Source: Floricoccus tropicus
Lineage (GTDB): Bacteria; Bacillota; Bacilli; Lactobacillales; Streptococcaceae
Direction of reading: 5' to 3'
NCBI RefSeq assembly: GCF_001832905.1
Contig: NZ_MKIR01000024.1
Location: 305,310-369,309 of the forward strand
Length of the DNA: 64,000 bases
Shown here: one piece after another, positions 44,659 through 55,031 of the stretch
Numbering within the stretch: position 1 is the first letter of the stretch
Layout: each line of letters opens with the position of its first letter
Program-made: the position numbers and the translations under genes
Notes under the pieces: model-generated
Database searches by the model: none
What the model was told of the DNA's origin: nothing
Seen by the model: the letters and a program-made list of their open reading frames with translations, nothing else

Positions 44659-45231
44659 ATGAAAAAATTTACAGACAAATACCTTCCTAAACTAACAACT
44701 AGGCTTACGGTTACACTAGCAATGCTTATGGCATTGAAATTTATTATTGGAAAATTATCAGTGTGGATAATTCCAGGTACTTTAAAAGTTGGCTTTAGCT
44801 TTGTTCCAAATGTACTTATTGGTGCTGTTGCAGGTCCAATACTTGCTCCAATTACTTTTGTTTTATCAGATATTATTAATATGGCAACTGGTGGTGGCGG
44901 CGGAAGTCACTTTATACTTGCCTTTACTCTTTTAGAGGCTGTTCAAGGTTTCTTTTATGGATTATTCTTTTATAAGAAAAAATTAGATGCCAAAAGTACA
45001 AAAGATTGGGCTTATACTAGCTTTGCTGTTATAGTGATTATGTTGATAGGAACATTTATCTTTACACCACTTTTAATTCAAATTTACTTTAAAGTTCCAG
45101 TCAAAGTACAATACTTTGCACAAGGTAGAATCTTTAAGATCTTTGAGATACCGGTTAGAATTATAATTATTATGTTGATTGTACCTGCGTTGCAAAGGAT
45201 ACCTTCAGTAAAAAAATATATATTAAGTTAA
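44659..45231 (+). CDS. folT: Folate ECF transporter substrate-binding subunit FolT
   Basis: A 190-residue S component that captures folates for an ECF transporter. Six helices are visible, with the conserved KVGFSFVPNVLIGAVAGPIL (residues about 45-64) and the glycine-rich NMATGGGGGSHFI loop that closes over folate. The real start is the ATG at 44659 after AGAGGAGAG; the longer in-frame ATG lies in the riboswitch. The energising subunits are encoded elsewhere. Confidence 0.92.
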   Translation: MKKFTDKYLPKLTTRLTVTLAMLMALKFIIGKLSVWIIPGTLKVGFSFVPNVLIGAVAGPILAPITFVLSDIINMATGGGGGSHFILAFTLLEAVQGFFYGLFFYKKKLDAKSTKDWAYTSFAVIVIMLIGTFIFTPLLIQIYFKVPVKVQYFAQGRIFKIFEIPVRIIIIMLIVPALQRIPSVKKYILS

Positions 45232-45271
45232 AAAAGAAAAGAAAAGAAAAGAAAAGTAAAGTAAAGTAAAG
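45232..45271 (+). repeat. Pentanucleotide microsatellite after folT
   Basis: Five AAAAG units followed by three TAAAG units, starting exactly after the folT stop. The last two units form the left arm of the following terminator. Confidence 0.9.
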
Positions 45272-45293
45272 TACATCCCACTTTGCTTTTTTT
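45263..45293 (+). terminator. Terminator after folT, built on the microsatellite
   Basis: AAAGTAAAGT-ACATCCC-ACTTTGCTTT with T-run. Confidence 0.75.
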
Positions 45294-45379
45294 GTATGAA
45301 ATAGTTTTCAAAAAAAGTAAGAAAAATGCTAGACATTGATATAACTAGTATATAAGACCGATAAAAAAATTATAAATTA

Positions 45380-45388
45380 TGGTATAAT
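45380..45388 (+). promoter_or_regulatory. Promoter of the polysaccharide operon
   Basis: Extended -10 TGGTATAAT, 33 bases before rmlA; no good -35. It is the only clear promoter seen before 61.7 kb on this strand. Confidence 0.6.
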
Positions 45389-45421
45389 ATTAAAGAATGA
45401 CTTTTTAAAAAAGAGGTGAAT

Positions 45422-46294
45422 ATGAAAGGAATTATTTTAGCAGGCGGTTCAGGAACACGTTTATACCCTATCACTCGTGCTGCAAGTAAACAACTTATGC
45501 CGGTCTATGATAAACCGATGATTTATTATCCATTATCAACATTGATGTTAGCGGGAATTAAGGATATACTAATAATTTCTACACCACAAGACTTGCCAAG
45601 ATTTAAAGAATTACTTCAAGATGGAAGCGAATTTGGAATAAACTTATCCTATGCTGAACAGCCAAGTCCTGATGGATTAGCTCAAGCTTTTATTATCGGA
45701 GAAGATTTTATTGGAGAAGATTCAGTAGCTTTAATATTAGGAGATAATATTTATCACGGACCTGGGCTTTCAAAAATGCTTCAGAAGGCTGCTGCAAAAG
45801 ACAGTGGGGCAACGGTTTTTGGTTATTTGGTTAAAGACCCAGAACGTTTTGGTGTTGTAGAATTTGATGAGAATATGAAAGCAATATCTGTTGAAGAAAA
45901 ACCAGAGAAACCTAAATCGAATTATGCTATCACGGGTCTATATTTCTATGATAATGATGTTGTTGAAATCGCTAAAAATATTGAACCAAGTCCTCGTGGA
46001 GAACTTGAAATCACAGACATTAATGCTGCTTATCTAAATCGTGGGGACTTAGAAGTAGAACTAATGGGGCGTGGATTTGCATGGCTTGATACAGGAACAC
46101 ACGAAAGCTTGTTGGAAGCAGCCCAATACATTGAAACAGTGCAACGAATGCAGAGTGTTCAAGTAGCTAACCTTGAAGAAATAGCTTATCGTATGGGATA
46201 TATTTCTGCCGATCAAGTTCGTCAACTTGCGCAACCACTTAAGAAAAATGAATATGGACAATACTTGTTAAGACTGATTGAGGATGAATTGTAA
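45422..46294 (+). CDS. rmlA: Glucose-1-phosphate thymidylyltransferase RmlA
   Basis: A 290-residue enzyme making dTDP-glucose from glucose-1-phosphate and dTTP, the first step to dTDP-L-rhamnose. Signature [20 protein letters not shown] (residues about 8-27) is intact, with later [11 protein letters not shown] and VVEFDE. The ATG at 45422 follows AAGAGG; an in-frame GTG 6 bases upstream overlaps that site. It opens the wall-polysaccharide operon. Confidence 0.97.
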   Translation: MKGIILAGGSGTRLYPITRAASKQLMPVYDKPMIYYPLSTLMLAGIKDILIISTPQDLPRFKELLQDGSEFGINLSYAEQPSPDGLAQAFIIGEDFIGEDSVALILGDNIYHGPGLSKMLQKAAAKDSGATVFGYLVKDPERFGVVEFDENMKAISVEEKPEKPKSNYAITGLYFYDNDVVEIAKNIEPSPRGELEITDINAAYLNRGDLEVELMGRGFAWLDTGTHESLLEAAQYIETVQRMQSVQVANLEEIAYRMGYISADQVRQLAQPLKKNEYGQYLLRLIEDEL

Positions 46295-46295
46295 A

Positions 46296-46889
46296 ATGAC
46301 TGATACTTTTTTTGGGAAAGAGCTAGCAGCAAAAAAAATTGAAGAAATTCCAGGAATGTTGGAATTTGATATACCTGTCCACGGAGATAATCGTGGATGG
46401 TTTAAAGAAAACTTTCAAAAAGAAAAAATGATACCTCTAGGTTTTCCTGAATCGTTCTTTGCTGAAGGAAAATTACAAAATAATGTATCTTTTTCTAGAA
46501 AAAATGTTTTGCGTGGCCTTCATGCAGAACCTTGGGATAAATATATTTCAGTAGCTGATGAAGGTCAAGTCCTTGGATCTTGGGTAGACTTACGTGAAGG
46601 TGATACTTTTGGTAATGTTTATCAAACTAAAATTGATGCAAGCAAAGGTATCTTTGTGCCACGTGGAGTTGCCAATGGATTTCAGGTTTTAAGCGATAAA
46701 GTTTCTTATAGCTATCTTGTTAATGATTACTGGGCCTTAGAACTTAAACCAAAATATGCATTTGTAAATTTTGCAGATCCAGCATTAGATATTAAATGGG
46801 AAAATCTTGAAGCTGCAGAAGTTTCAGAAGCAGATGAGAATCATCCGCTGTTAAAAGATGTAGTTCCGCTTAAAAAAGAAGAATTATAG
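46296..46889 (+). CDS. rmlC: dTDP-4-dehydrorhamnose 3,5-epimerase RmlC
   Basis: A 197-residue cupin epimerase, the third enzyme of the dTDP-rhamnose pathway. It shows DNRGWFKENFQ, the catalytic histidine in LRGLHAEPW and the later IFVPRGVANGFQVLSD. The chosen ATG lies one base after the rmlA stop, with GAGGA in the rmlA 3' end. An upstream TTG at 46278 would add six residues and is not needed. Confidence 0.95.
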   Translation: MTDTFFGKELAAKKIEEIPGMLEFDIPVHGDNRGWFKENFQKEKMIPLGFPESFFAEGKLQNNVSFSRKNVLRGLHAEPWDKYISVADEGQVLGSWVDLREGDTFGNVYQTKIDASKGIFVPRGVANGFQVLSDKVSYSYLVNDYWALELKPKYAFVNFADPALDIKWENLEAAEVSEADENHPLLKDVVPLKKEEL

Positions 46890-46912
46890 ATATATATAGT
46901 TGAAAAAATTAA

Positions 46913-47974
<1,062 letters not shown>

Positions 47975-47997
47975 GATTTAAAGAGGCAAATGATATT

Positions 47998-48375
47998 ATG
48001 ATAAACCATCTTGCTGTTGGAGTTAGAAACCATCAAACATCACAAAAATTTTATGAGGAAACTCTCAGGTCTTTAGACTATGTAATTCATCGTTTTGGAG
48101 ATGATTATACTAACTTTTCTGATGGTATAAGTGCAGATCCTTTTGGAGATTTTGCAATTTATCAAGGTGAAGTCTATCCAATGCATATTGCGTTTGAAGC
48201 GAAAAATAATAAACAAGTAGATGAGTTTTATGAATCCGCTCTTAACAATGGCGGTTTTGATAATGGTGCTCCAGGTTATAGGAGTAACTATCATGAAAAT
48301 TATTACGACTGCTTTATTATTGATCCAGATGGTTATAGAATTGAAGCAGTTTGTCATAATGGACAAGCTCATTAA
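47998..48375 (+). CDS. VOC/glyoxalase-like metal protein inside the rml operon
   Basis: A 125-residue single VOC domain. Possible metal ligands are His4 (INHLAV), the histidine in PMHIAFEA and the glutamate in YRIEAV. FYESALNNGG and FIIDPDGYRIE are typical of the family. It lies 24 bases after rmlB and 24 before rmlD with proper ribosome sites, so it is part of the operon. No VOC step is known in dTDP-rhamnose synthesis. It may be a detoxifying enzyme or a bystander. Confidence 0.85.
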   Translation: MINHLAVGVRNHQTSQKFYEETLRSLDYVIHRFGDDYTNFSDGISADPFGDFAIYQGEVYPMHIAFEAKNNKQVDEFYESALNNGGFDNGAPGYRSNYHENYYDCFIIDPDGYRIEAVCHNGQAH

Positions 48376-48398
48376 ATTTTTAAGAAAGAAGTGGAAAA

Positions 48399-49232
48399 AT
48401 GATTTTAATTACAGGAGCAAATGGTCAGTTAGGTACAGAGTTAAGAAATCTTTTAGATGAAAGATCTATTGACTATGTTGCAACCGACTCAAGCGAGTTA
48501 GATATTACAGATGCAGATGCAGTTGAAAAAGCATTTGCAGAAGTTAAACCAACAATTGTTTACCACTGTGCCGCATATACTGCAGTTGATAAGGCTGAAG
48601 ATGAGGGCAAAGAGGTTGATTATTTAGTGAATGTAGTTGGAACTGAAAACATAGCAAAAGAGTCTGCTAGATATAAGTCTACGCTTGTTTACATTTCTAC
48701 AGATTATGTATTCAATGGTGACAAACCTACTGATCAGGAGTGGTTTGAAGAAGATGAAACTGATCCACAAACTGAATACGGTAGAACAAAACTTTTAGGT
48801 GAAGAAGCAGTAAGAAAGTATGTACCTAACCACTATATTATAAGAACCAGTTGGGTATTTGGAAAATACGGAAATAATTTTGTTTTTACAATGCAAAAAT
48901 TAGCAAAAACACATGATACTTTGACAGTAGTTGATGATCAATTTGGTCGTCCAACATGGACTAGGACTCTTGCGGAATTTATGACATATCTAGTTGACAA
49001 TCGCAAAGAATTTGGGACTTACCACCTTTCAAATGATGGAGTAACGAATTGGTATGGATTTGCAAAAGAAATATTAAAAGATTCTGATGTTTCAATTACA
49101 CCAGTTGACAGTAGCCAATTTGTCCAAAAAGCTAAGAGACCTAAAAATTCAATTATGAGTTTGGCAAAAACGAAAGCAACGGGCTTTATTGTTCCTACAT
49201 GGCAAGATGCATTGAATGAAATGATGAAATAA
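48399..49232 (+). CDS. rmlD: dTDP-4-dehydrorhamnose reductase RmlD
   Basis: A 277-residue SDR that completes dTDP-L-rhamnose. NADPH site TGANGQLGTEL (residues about 5-15), YISTDYVFNGDKP and the catalytic YGRTKLLGEEAV are all present. AAGAAAG precedes the ATG. With rmlA, B and C the full pathway is here, and the next two genes are rhamnosyltransferase-like, so the donor is used at once. Confidence 0.96.
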   Translation: MILITGANGQLGTELRNLLDERSIDYVATDSSELDITDADAVEKAFAEVKPTIVYHCAAYTAVDKAEDEGKEVDYLVNVVGTENIAKESARYKSTLVYISTDYVFNGDKPTDQEWFEEDETDPQTEYGRTKLLGEEAVRKYVPNHYIIRTSWVFGKYGNNFVFTMQKLAKTHDTLTVVDDQFGRPTWTRTLAEFMTYLVDNRKEFGTYHLSNDGVTNWYGFAKEILKDSDVSITPVDSSQFVQKAKRPKNSIMSLAKTKATGFIVPTWQDALNEMMK

Positions 49233-49252
49233 ATAATAGAAAGTTGAGCAAT

Positions 49253-50392
49253 ATGAGACACGTTTTTATAATTGGTTCACGTGGTTTACCTGCTAAGTAT
49301 GGTGGATTTGAAACCTTTGTTGATGAACTTGTTACTAACCAAAAAAATAAAAATATCAAATATCATGTTGCTAATCTTTCTGATAGTGAAAATCACACTC
49401 ATTTCGATTATAAAGGTGCAGATGTTTTTAATATTAAAGCTCGTAATATGGGTGGTGCCAAGGTAATATTCTATGATCTAGACGCCATAAAATATTCTTT
49501 AAGTCTTATTGGCAATGAAAATATTGAAAAACCAATTTTTTATATTCTGGGAAATACAATTGGAGCGTTCATTTCTCCTGTTGCTAGGAAAATCCACAAG
49601 GCAGGGGGAGTGTTATTCGTAAATCCAGATGGTCTGGAATGGCGACGCTCAAAATGGAGTTATCCGATAAGAAAATATTTGAAGTATTCTGAGAGAAAAA
49701 TGGTTGAAAAGGCGGATTTAATTATTGCAGATAATCAAGGAATAGATGATTACCTAAAAGAAGAATATAAGCCATTTATGTCCCAAGTTATTGCGTATGG
49801 TACTGATATAAGTGATCAAAATAAAATTGCCACACCATGGTATAGGGAAAAGGATGTAGTACCTGATGAGTATTATTTAGTTGTTGGTCGATTTGTTCCA
49901 GAAAATAATTACGAAGTAATAATAAAATCCTTCATGGAATCGACAACTACTAAAGATTTAGTCATAATTACAAATTATGAACAAAATAATTTCTATGAAG
50001 AACTGAAACAAAGAACTAACTTTGAACAGGATGAAAGAATAAAATTTGTTGGTACAGTCTATAATAAGGAATTGCTGAAAAATATACGTAAAAATGCACA
50101 TGCCTATATACATGGACATGAAGTTGGAGGGACAAATCCAGGACTTCTTGAAGCTCTATGGTCGACAGAGCTCAGTCTAGTTTTAGATGTCTCATTTAAT
50201 AGAAATGTTGCCCAAGATAGTGTTCTTTATTGGGAAAAAAATAAATTGACTGACCTAATTCACAGGGCTGATGAAATAAGCAAATACGAAAAAAAAGCCT
50301 ATGGACGAAAATCATGCGATATTATTATCAAAAATTATACTTGGGAAAAGATAGTATCACAATATGAGGAGTTATTTACAGATGAAAGTTAA
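49253..50392 (+). CDS. rgpA: RgpA-like rhamnosyltransferase (DUF1972/GT4)
   Basis: A 379-residue glycosyltransferase. The N-terminal DUF1972 part starts IGSRGLPAKYGGFETFVDEL, which marks enzymes that add the first rhamnose to a lipid-linked GlcNAc (RgpA/Cps2T type). The C-terminal GT-B part has VVGRFVPENNYEVII and HGHEVGGTNPGLLEALWS. The start is taken as ATG 49253; an in-frame TTG at 49244 is possible. The 3' end overlaps the next gene by 11 bases. Confidence 0.88.
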   Translation: MRHVFIIGSRGLPAKYGGFETFVDELVTNQKNKNIKYHVANLSDSENHTHFDYKGADVFNIKARNMGGAKVIFYDLDAIKYSLSLIGNENIEKPIFYILGNTIGAFISPVARKIHKAGGVLFVNPDGLEWRRSKWSYPIRKYLKYSERKMVEKADLIIADNQGIDDYLKEEYKPFMSQVIAYGTDISDQNKIATPWYREKDVVPDEYYLVVGRFVPENNYEVIIKSFMESTTTKDLVIITNYEQNNFYEELKQRTNFEQDERIKFVGTVYNKELLKNIRKNAHAYIHGHEVGGTNPGLLEALWSTELSLVLDVSFNRNVAQDSVLYWEKNKLTDLIHRADEISKYEKKAYGRKSCDIIIKNYTWEKIVSQYEELFTDES

Positions 50393-51323
50393 TATTGTAA
50401 TGTCAACTTATAATGGTGAGAAATATTTGGCTGAACAAATAGAAAGCATTCAGAATCAGACATTTTCTGATTGGACATTGTTAATAAGGGACGACGGTTC
50501 AACTGATAGTACTGTTGAGACTATAAAAAAATATGTATCTGAAGATAGCAGAATAAAGTTTATTAATGAAGAAGAACCAAAGAATCTTGGAGTTATAAAG
50601 TCTTTCTATTCTTTAATTAAATATAACAAAGCAGATTACTATTTTTTTAGTGATCAAGATGATTATTGGTTACCTGAAAAACTTGAAATAGCTTTAACTG
50701 AGGCAAAGAAACATGATAATTCAAAACCAATGATGTATTATACCGACTTGAAGGTTGTTGACCGAGATTTGAAAGTTCTAAATGAAAGTATGATTAAATC
50801 TCAGAGCGGCCATGCAAATACTAAGTTGATTCAAGAGTTAACGGAGAATAGTGTTACTGGCGGTGTAAGTATGATTAATAATGCCCTCGCTGATAAATGG
50901 ACGGTAACGGATAATATAATTATGCATGATTGGTATCTAGCACTCTTGGCAAGTGCGCTTGGAGAATTAGTATATATTGATAAACCGACAGAATTATATC
51001 GACAACACGATAATAATGTATTAGGGGCTAGAACATTAGATAAAAAATTTAAAATTTTAAGAGAAGGTCCTAAAAAAATATTCACTAGATACTGGACTTT
51101 AATACATCAATCACAAGATCAAGCAGAGATTATAGTTAAACTTTTTTCTGACCAGATAGGTGACCGTGATAAAGAACTAATAGAAAATTTTGTTGATATA
51201 GACAAGAAGAGCTTTATTGAAAGATTTAAAAGATTAATAAAATATAAATATACAAAAAATCAAAAAAAACATATAATTGTTTTTAGAGCTTTAATATTGT
51301 TTAATTTATATAATAAGGAGTAG
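50382..51323 (+). CDS. rgpB: RgpB-like GT2 rhamnosyltransferase
   Basis: A 313-residue GT-A enzyme. MSTYNGEKYLAEQIESIQNQ and RDDGSTDSTVE open the fold, FSDQDDYWLP holds the metal-binding DxD-type residues, and MHDWYLALLA is the acceptor-side motif. This is the RgpB layout, extending the rhamnan. AGGAG lies 11 bases before ATG 50382, inside the end of rgpA. A terminal basic helix (about 280-313) probably attaches it to the membrane. Confidence 0.85.
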   Translation: MKVNIVMSTYNGEKYLAEQIESIQNQTFSDWTLLIRDDGSTDSTVETIKKYVSEDSRIKFINEEEPKNLGVIKSFYSLIKYNKADYYFFSDQDDYWLPEKLEIALTEAKKHDNSKPMMYYTDLKVVDRDLKVLNESMIKSQSGHANTKLIQELTENSVTGGVSMINNALADKWTVTDNIIMHDWYLALLASALGELVYIDKPTELYRQHDNNVLGARTLDKKFKILREGPKKIFTRYWTLIHQSQDQAEIIVKLFSDQIGDRDKELIENFVDIDKKSFIERFKRLIKYKYTKNQKKHIIVFRALILFNLYNKE

Positions 51324-51324
51324 C

Positions 51325-52050
51325 ATGAAGAAAGTACTTTTAATAATACCTGCATACAATGAAGAAAAGAGTATTTTAAATACTGTTAGAATGGTTGAAA
51401 ATTATAAAGAGCATAATACAGTACCATTTGTGCTAGATTATGTTGTAATTAATGATGGCTCAAAAGACAAAACCTTAGATGTTTTGATAGAAAATAAATT
51501 AAATCATATTAATTTAGTTCAAAACTTAGGCATTGGTGGTGCGGTTCAAACAGGATATCTTTATGCTCTAAGAAAAGGTTATGATATTGCTGTTCAGTTT
51601 GATGGTGATGGACAGCATGATATAGCAAGCATTGAGGAAGTCGTTACTCCATTATTGAATGAAGAATATGATTTTACTATAGGTTCTCGATTTATTGATG
51701 AAAGCAGTGATAATTTTCAATCAACAGTAGCAAGAAGAATGGGCATCAATTTAATTTCTGCTGCTATAAAGTTTGTAACGGGTAATAAAATTTATGATAC
51801 TACTAGTGGGTATCGAGCAGCTAATAGATCAGTTATTAATTATTTTTCTAAAAATTATCCAATGGCATATCCAGAACCTGAAAGTATTGTTAGATTGATG
51901 AAACATGGATATAAAGTAAAGGAGGTTCCAGCTCATATGTTTGAAAGAACAGAGGGGGAATCAAGTATAAGTGCGCTTAAATCAGTTACGTACATGATGG
52001 ATGTTCTGACTTCTATTTTGATTGCTGGAATAATGAAGGAGGCTGAATAA
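51325..52050 (+). CDS. GacI-like GT2 (polyprenyl-phosphate glycosyltransferase)
   Basis: A 241-residue GT2 of the dolichol-phosphate-mannose-synthase type: IPAYNEEKSILNTV, NDGSKDKTLD, QFDGDGQHD (DxD) and later GSRF. It has no large membrane part. It overlaps the DUF2304 gene by one base. In group A Streptococcus the same pair, GacI-GacJ, makes undecaprenyl-phosphate-GlcNAc for side-chain addition, and that is the best model here. The sugar is not certain. Confidence 0.82.
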   Translation: MKKVLLIIPAYNEEKSILNTVRMVENYKEHNTVPFVLDYVVINDGSKDKTLDVLIENKLNHINLVQNLGIGGAVQTGYLYALRKGYDIAVQFDGDGQHDIASIEEVVTPLLNEEYDFTIGSRFIDESSDNFQSTVARRMGINLISAAIKFVTGNKIYDTTSGYRAANRSVINYFSKNYPMAYPEPESIVRLMKHGYKVKEVPAHMFERTEGESSISALKSVTYMMDVLTSILIAGIMKEAE

Positions 52051-52400
52051 TGTCTACGTTTTTAAGAATTGAAATGATTATTTTAGCACTTGCTATTTTT
52101 TATTACATAGTTAAAATGATAAATAAAAATGCTTTTTCATTAAGACGTTCTGCTCCGTGGTTAGTTGTCGGCTTAGGAATTATTTTTATTGCACTTTTTC
52201 CACAGGTGGTATCTTTTGTTGCTCATCAGCTTGGATTTGCATTAACAATGAACTTTCTCCTATTTGTAGGACTAGTATTTGTTTTTGTTTTAGAACTTAT
52301 GAAAACAAGCAGTGACACAAAAAAAGATAACCAAATAAAGGTCTTAATACAAGAAGTATCTTTGCTGAAAAGTGAACTAGAAGAGTCTAAAAAGGAGTAA
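52050..52400 (+). CDS. GacJ-like DUF2304 membrane protein
   Basis: A 116-residue protein with three membrane helices (about 3-22, 35-55, 62-85) and a charged coiled C-terminus. DUF2304 includes GacJ, which stimulates GacI by complexing with it in the membrane. It starts on the last base of the GT2 stop codon and precedes the licD gene by 11 bases. The direct coupling supports a GacI-GacJ complex. Confidence 0.82.
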   Translation: MSTFLRIEMIILALAIFYYIVKMINKNAFSLRRSAPWLVVGLGIIFIALFPQVVSFVAHQLGFALTMNFLLFVGLVFVFVLELMKTSSDTKKDNQIKVLIQEVSLLKSELEESKKE

Positions 52401-52411
52401 CCATAGTCTTT

Positions 52412-53233
52412 ATGAAAAAAATGACGATAGAAGAGATTAGAAAAATTCAACTAGATATGTTAAGTTACATTGATAGTATTGCTAGAGAAAATAATATTGA
52501 ATATTCACTTGGTGGTGGCTCATTACTAGGTTCAATAAGGCATAAAGGTTTTATTCCTTGGGACGATGACATTGATATAATGTTATATCGTTCGGATTAT
52601 AATAAATTAATTGAGGAATTGAAGAAATCACAAGATGATAGATATTCGCTTCTTCATTACTCAACTGAAAAAAATCTATTATCATTTGCAAAATTATATG
52701 ATAATAGCACTCAATTTATCAGCAAAACAGATAAGATGCATCCGTGGACAGGATTGTTTATCGACATTTTTCCTATGGATAGATTACCTGAAAATGAGCA
52801 TGAAAGACTTAGCTTTATGAAGAGTGTCCAAAATAATGCTGAAAATTTACTTAGTACAAGTTTTCCTGCATATGCAAGTGGTTCTAAAGCAATTTATGCA
52901 TTTGCAAGATTATTTTTACGCTTTCCTAGGTTTGTAGTTTATCATGGAAAATGGACAGAGAGGGCAGAAATTCTAGATCAATTAATGCAAAAATATGATA
53001 ATCAGGATGTCCCATATATCGGTTTTACGGATTCTAGGTACAGGGCTAAGGAATTTTTCCCTAAAGAGATATTTGAAGAATATGAAGATATTATGTTCGA
53101 AGATGTTAAGGCAAGAAAAATACAGGACCATGATAGATATCTAAAACAGTTATATGGTGATTCATATATGGAATTACCACCAGAAAATAAAAGAGAAAAT
53201 CATAGTTACTATACATGGTATTGGAAAGATTAG
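52412..53233 (+). CDS. LicD family phosphotransferase
   Basis: A 273-residue LicD protein. The nucleotidyltransferase-like core is clear: YSLGGGSLLGSIRHKGFIPW then DDDIDIMLYRSDY (residues about 30-60). LicD enzymes move phosphocholine or other CDP-activated groups to surface glycans. No choline kinase or uptake gene is here; instead a cytidylyltransferase follows, so the group may be a polyol phosphate. AAAAGGAG precedes the ATG by 14 bases. Confidence 0.9.
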   Translation: MKKMTIEEIRKIQLDMLSYIDSIARENNIEYSLGGGSLLGSIRHKGFIPWDDDIDIMLYRSDYNKLIEELKKSQDDRYSLLHYSTEKNLLSFAKLYDNSTQFISKTDKMHPWTGLFIDIFPMDRLPENEHERLSFMKSVQNNAENLLSTSFPAYASGSKAIYAFARLFLRFPRFVVYHGKWTERAEILDQLMQKYDNQDVPYIGFTDSRYRAKEFFPKEIFEEYEDIMFEDVKARKIQDHDRYLKQLYGDSYMELPPENKRENHSYYTWYWKD

Positions 53234-53243
53234 GAGATAAACA

Positions 53244-53969
53244 ATGAATATTGGTCTTATTTTTGCAGGTGGTGTGGGCAGTCGTATGAAATCTAAAAAA
53301 GCCAAGCCAAAACAATTTTTAGAAGTTCATGGGAAACCAATAATTGTACATACCATTGAATTGTTTCAAAATACACCTGAAGTTGATGCAGTGGTAGTTG
53401 TCTGTGTTGCTGATTGGATAAATTATATGGAAGATTTAACTTATAAATTTAGACTTTCAAAAGTAAAAAGTATCGTCCCTGGTGGGGAAACTGGTCAAGG
53501 TTCAATATATAATGGGCTAATTGCTGCTAAAGAAATTTCTGGAGATGAAAAAGCTGTTGTAATTATTCACGATGGAGTTAGACCGCTGATCAATGAAAAA
53601 GTAATTGTTGATAATATAAAATCAGTGGAAAAAAATAGCTCTGCAGTTACTATAGCACCAGCTAAGGAAACATTTCTAATTGTTAATGATGAGAAAAAAG
53701 TCCAATCAGTCCCAGATAGGAATCATTCATTAATAGCGAAAGCGCCTCAAAGCTTTTGGTTAGATGAAATTTTAGAAGTTCATGAACAAGCGTTAAGTGA
53801 TGGTATAGTTGATTCAATTGATTCTTCAACATTAATGTTTGGATATGGTAAGTCATTATCTGTTGTTGAAGGTCCAACAGAAAATATAAAGATCACAACA
53901 CCTGATGATTTTTATATGTTTAAGGCTCTATTTGATGCACGAGAAAATGAACAAATATATGGGATTTAG
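53244..53969 (+). CDS. IspD-like cytidylyltransferase (TarI type)
   Basis: A 241-residue enzyme that couples CTP to a phosphate-bearing alcohol. AGGVGSRMKSKKAKPKQFLE (residues about 8-27) is the CTP loop, VVIIHDGVRPLI the metal site, and AKAPQSFWLDE the C-terminal motif. In this wall-glycan context it resembles the ribitol- or glycerol-phosphate cytidylyltransferases rather than IspD of isoprenoid synthesis. It shares bases with the next gene's alternative start. Confidence 0.85.
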   Translation: MNIGLIFAGGVGSRMKSKKAKPKQFLEVHGKPIIVHTIELFQNTPEVDAVVVVCVADWINYMEDLTYKFRLSKVKSIVPGGETGQGSIYNGLIAAKEISGDEKAVVIIHDGVRPLINEKVIVDNIKSVEKNSSAVTIAPAKETFLIVNDEKKVQSVPDRNHSLIAKAPQSFWLDEILEVHEQALSDGIVDSIDSSTLMFGYGKSLSVVEGPTENIKITTPDDFYMFKALFDARENEQIYGI

Positions 53970-53974
53970 TGGTA

Positions 53975-55030
53975 ATGATAGATTATAAAGACGAAGTTAT
54001 ACAAAACGATTTGAAATTAATTACAAGTCAAAATTATATTTCTTGGGATAAGTTAAAAGGTAAAACAGTATTAGTAACGGGTGCTAGCGGGATGTTGGCG
54101 ACTTATATGATTTATACACTTGCCTATTTAAATGATAATTTTGCATATAATATAAAAATTATTGGAACTGTTAGGAACATTGAAAAAGCAAGTTTAAAAT
54201 TTTCTTCTTTAATTTCAAATGAATATTTTGATTTAATTAGACATGACGTAACAAAAGAGTTTACATATGATGGGAAAATTGATTATATTGTTCATGCAGC
54301 AAGTAATGCAAGTCCAAAATTTATTATAAATGACCCTGTGGGGATAATTAATGCTAATACAATTGGGACTCTAAATCTTTTGAATTTTGCTAAGGACCAT
54401 CCTATAGAAAATTTATTATTTTTATCTACTCGTGAAGTTTATGGTAAAGCTATCAGTGATTATATTGATGAAAATTCCTATGGTGGTTTTGATATCTTAG
54501 AAAGTAGGGCATGTTATCCAGAAAGTAAGCGCATGGCGGAAACACTCTTAAAATCATTTAATGATCAATTTGGTGTACCATTTACTATTACTAGGATTGC
54601 ACATTCATACGGTCCAGGTATGCAATTGAAGGATGATGGACGTATAATGAGTGACCTATTATTAAACGTTGTTAACTCAGAAGACATTATATTAAAGAGT
54701 GACGGAACTGCTGAGAGAGCATTTTGCTATATTGCTGATGCAGTATCAGCTTTATTCTTGGTTTTGCTTGACGGAGAAAATGCTAATGCCTATAACGTTG
54801 CTAATGAAGATGAACCTATCCAAATTCGAGAATTAGCTAAAAAGTTAACAGAAATATTTGCGGAAAGAAATATATCAGTAGTTTTTGATATTCCAAAGCA
54901 GATGGGATTAGGATATAGCAAAATGGGAAGAACTAGATTGAACACAGAAAAAATTGAGCTTCTGGGTTGGCGTAAAAAAGTTTCTTTAGAGCAGGGACTT
55001 GTTAATACAATAAAAGCAATAGAGGAATAA
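53975..55030 (+). CDS. NAD-dependent epimerase/dehydratase (extended SDR)
   Basis: A 351-residue extended SDR. TVLVTGASGMLATYM (residues about 28-42) binds NAD, STREVYG and CYPESKRMAE hold the catalytic YxxxK. The order LicD, cytidylyltransferase, SDR suggests that it changes the CDP-linked group or its precursor. A UDP-glucuronate decarboxylase-like reading is possible from overall form. The ATG at 53975 is preferred, but a GTG at 53969 is also possible. Confidence 0.8.
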   Translation: MIDYKDEVIQNDLKLITSQNYISWDKLKGKTVLVTGASGMLATYMIYTLAYLNDNFAYNIKIIGTVRNIEKASLKFSSLISNEYFDLIRHDVTKEFTYDGKIDYIVHAASNASPKFIINDPVGIINANTIGTLNLLNFAKDHPIENLLFLSTREVYGKAISDYIDENSYGGFDILESRACYPESKRMAETLLKSFNDQFGVPFTITRIAHSYGPGMQLKDDGRIMSDLLLNVVNSEDIILKSDGTAERAFCYIADAVSALFLVLLDGENANAYNVANEDEPIQIRELAKKLTEIFAERNISVVFDIPKQMGLGYSKMGRTRLNTEKIELLGWRKKVSLEQGLVNTIKAIEE

Positions 55031-55031
55031 G

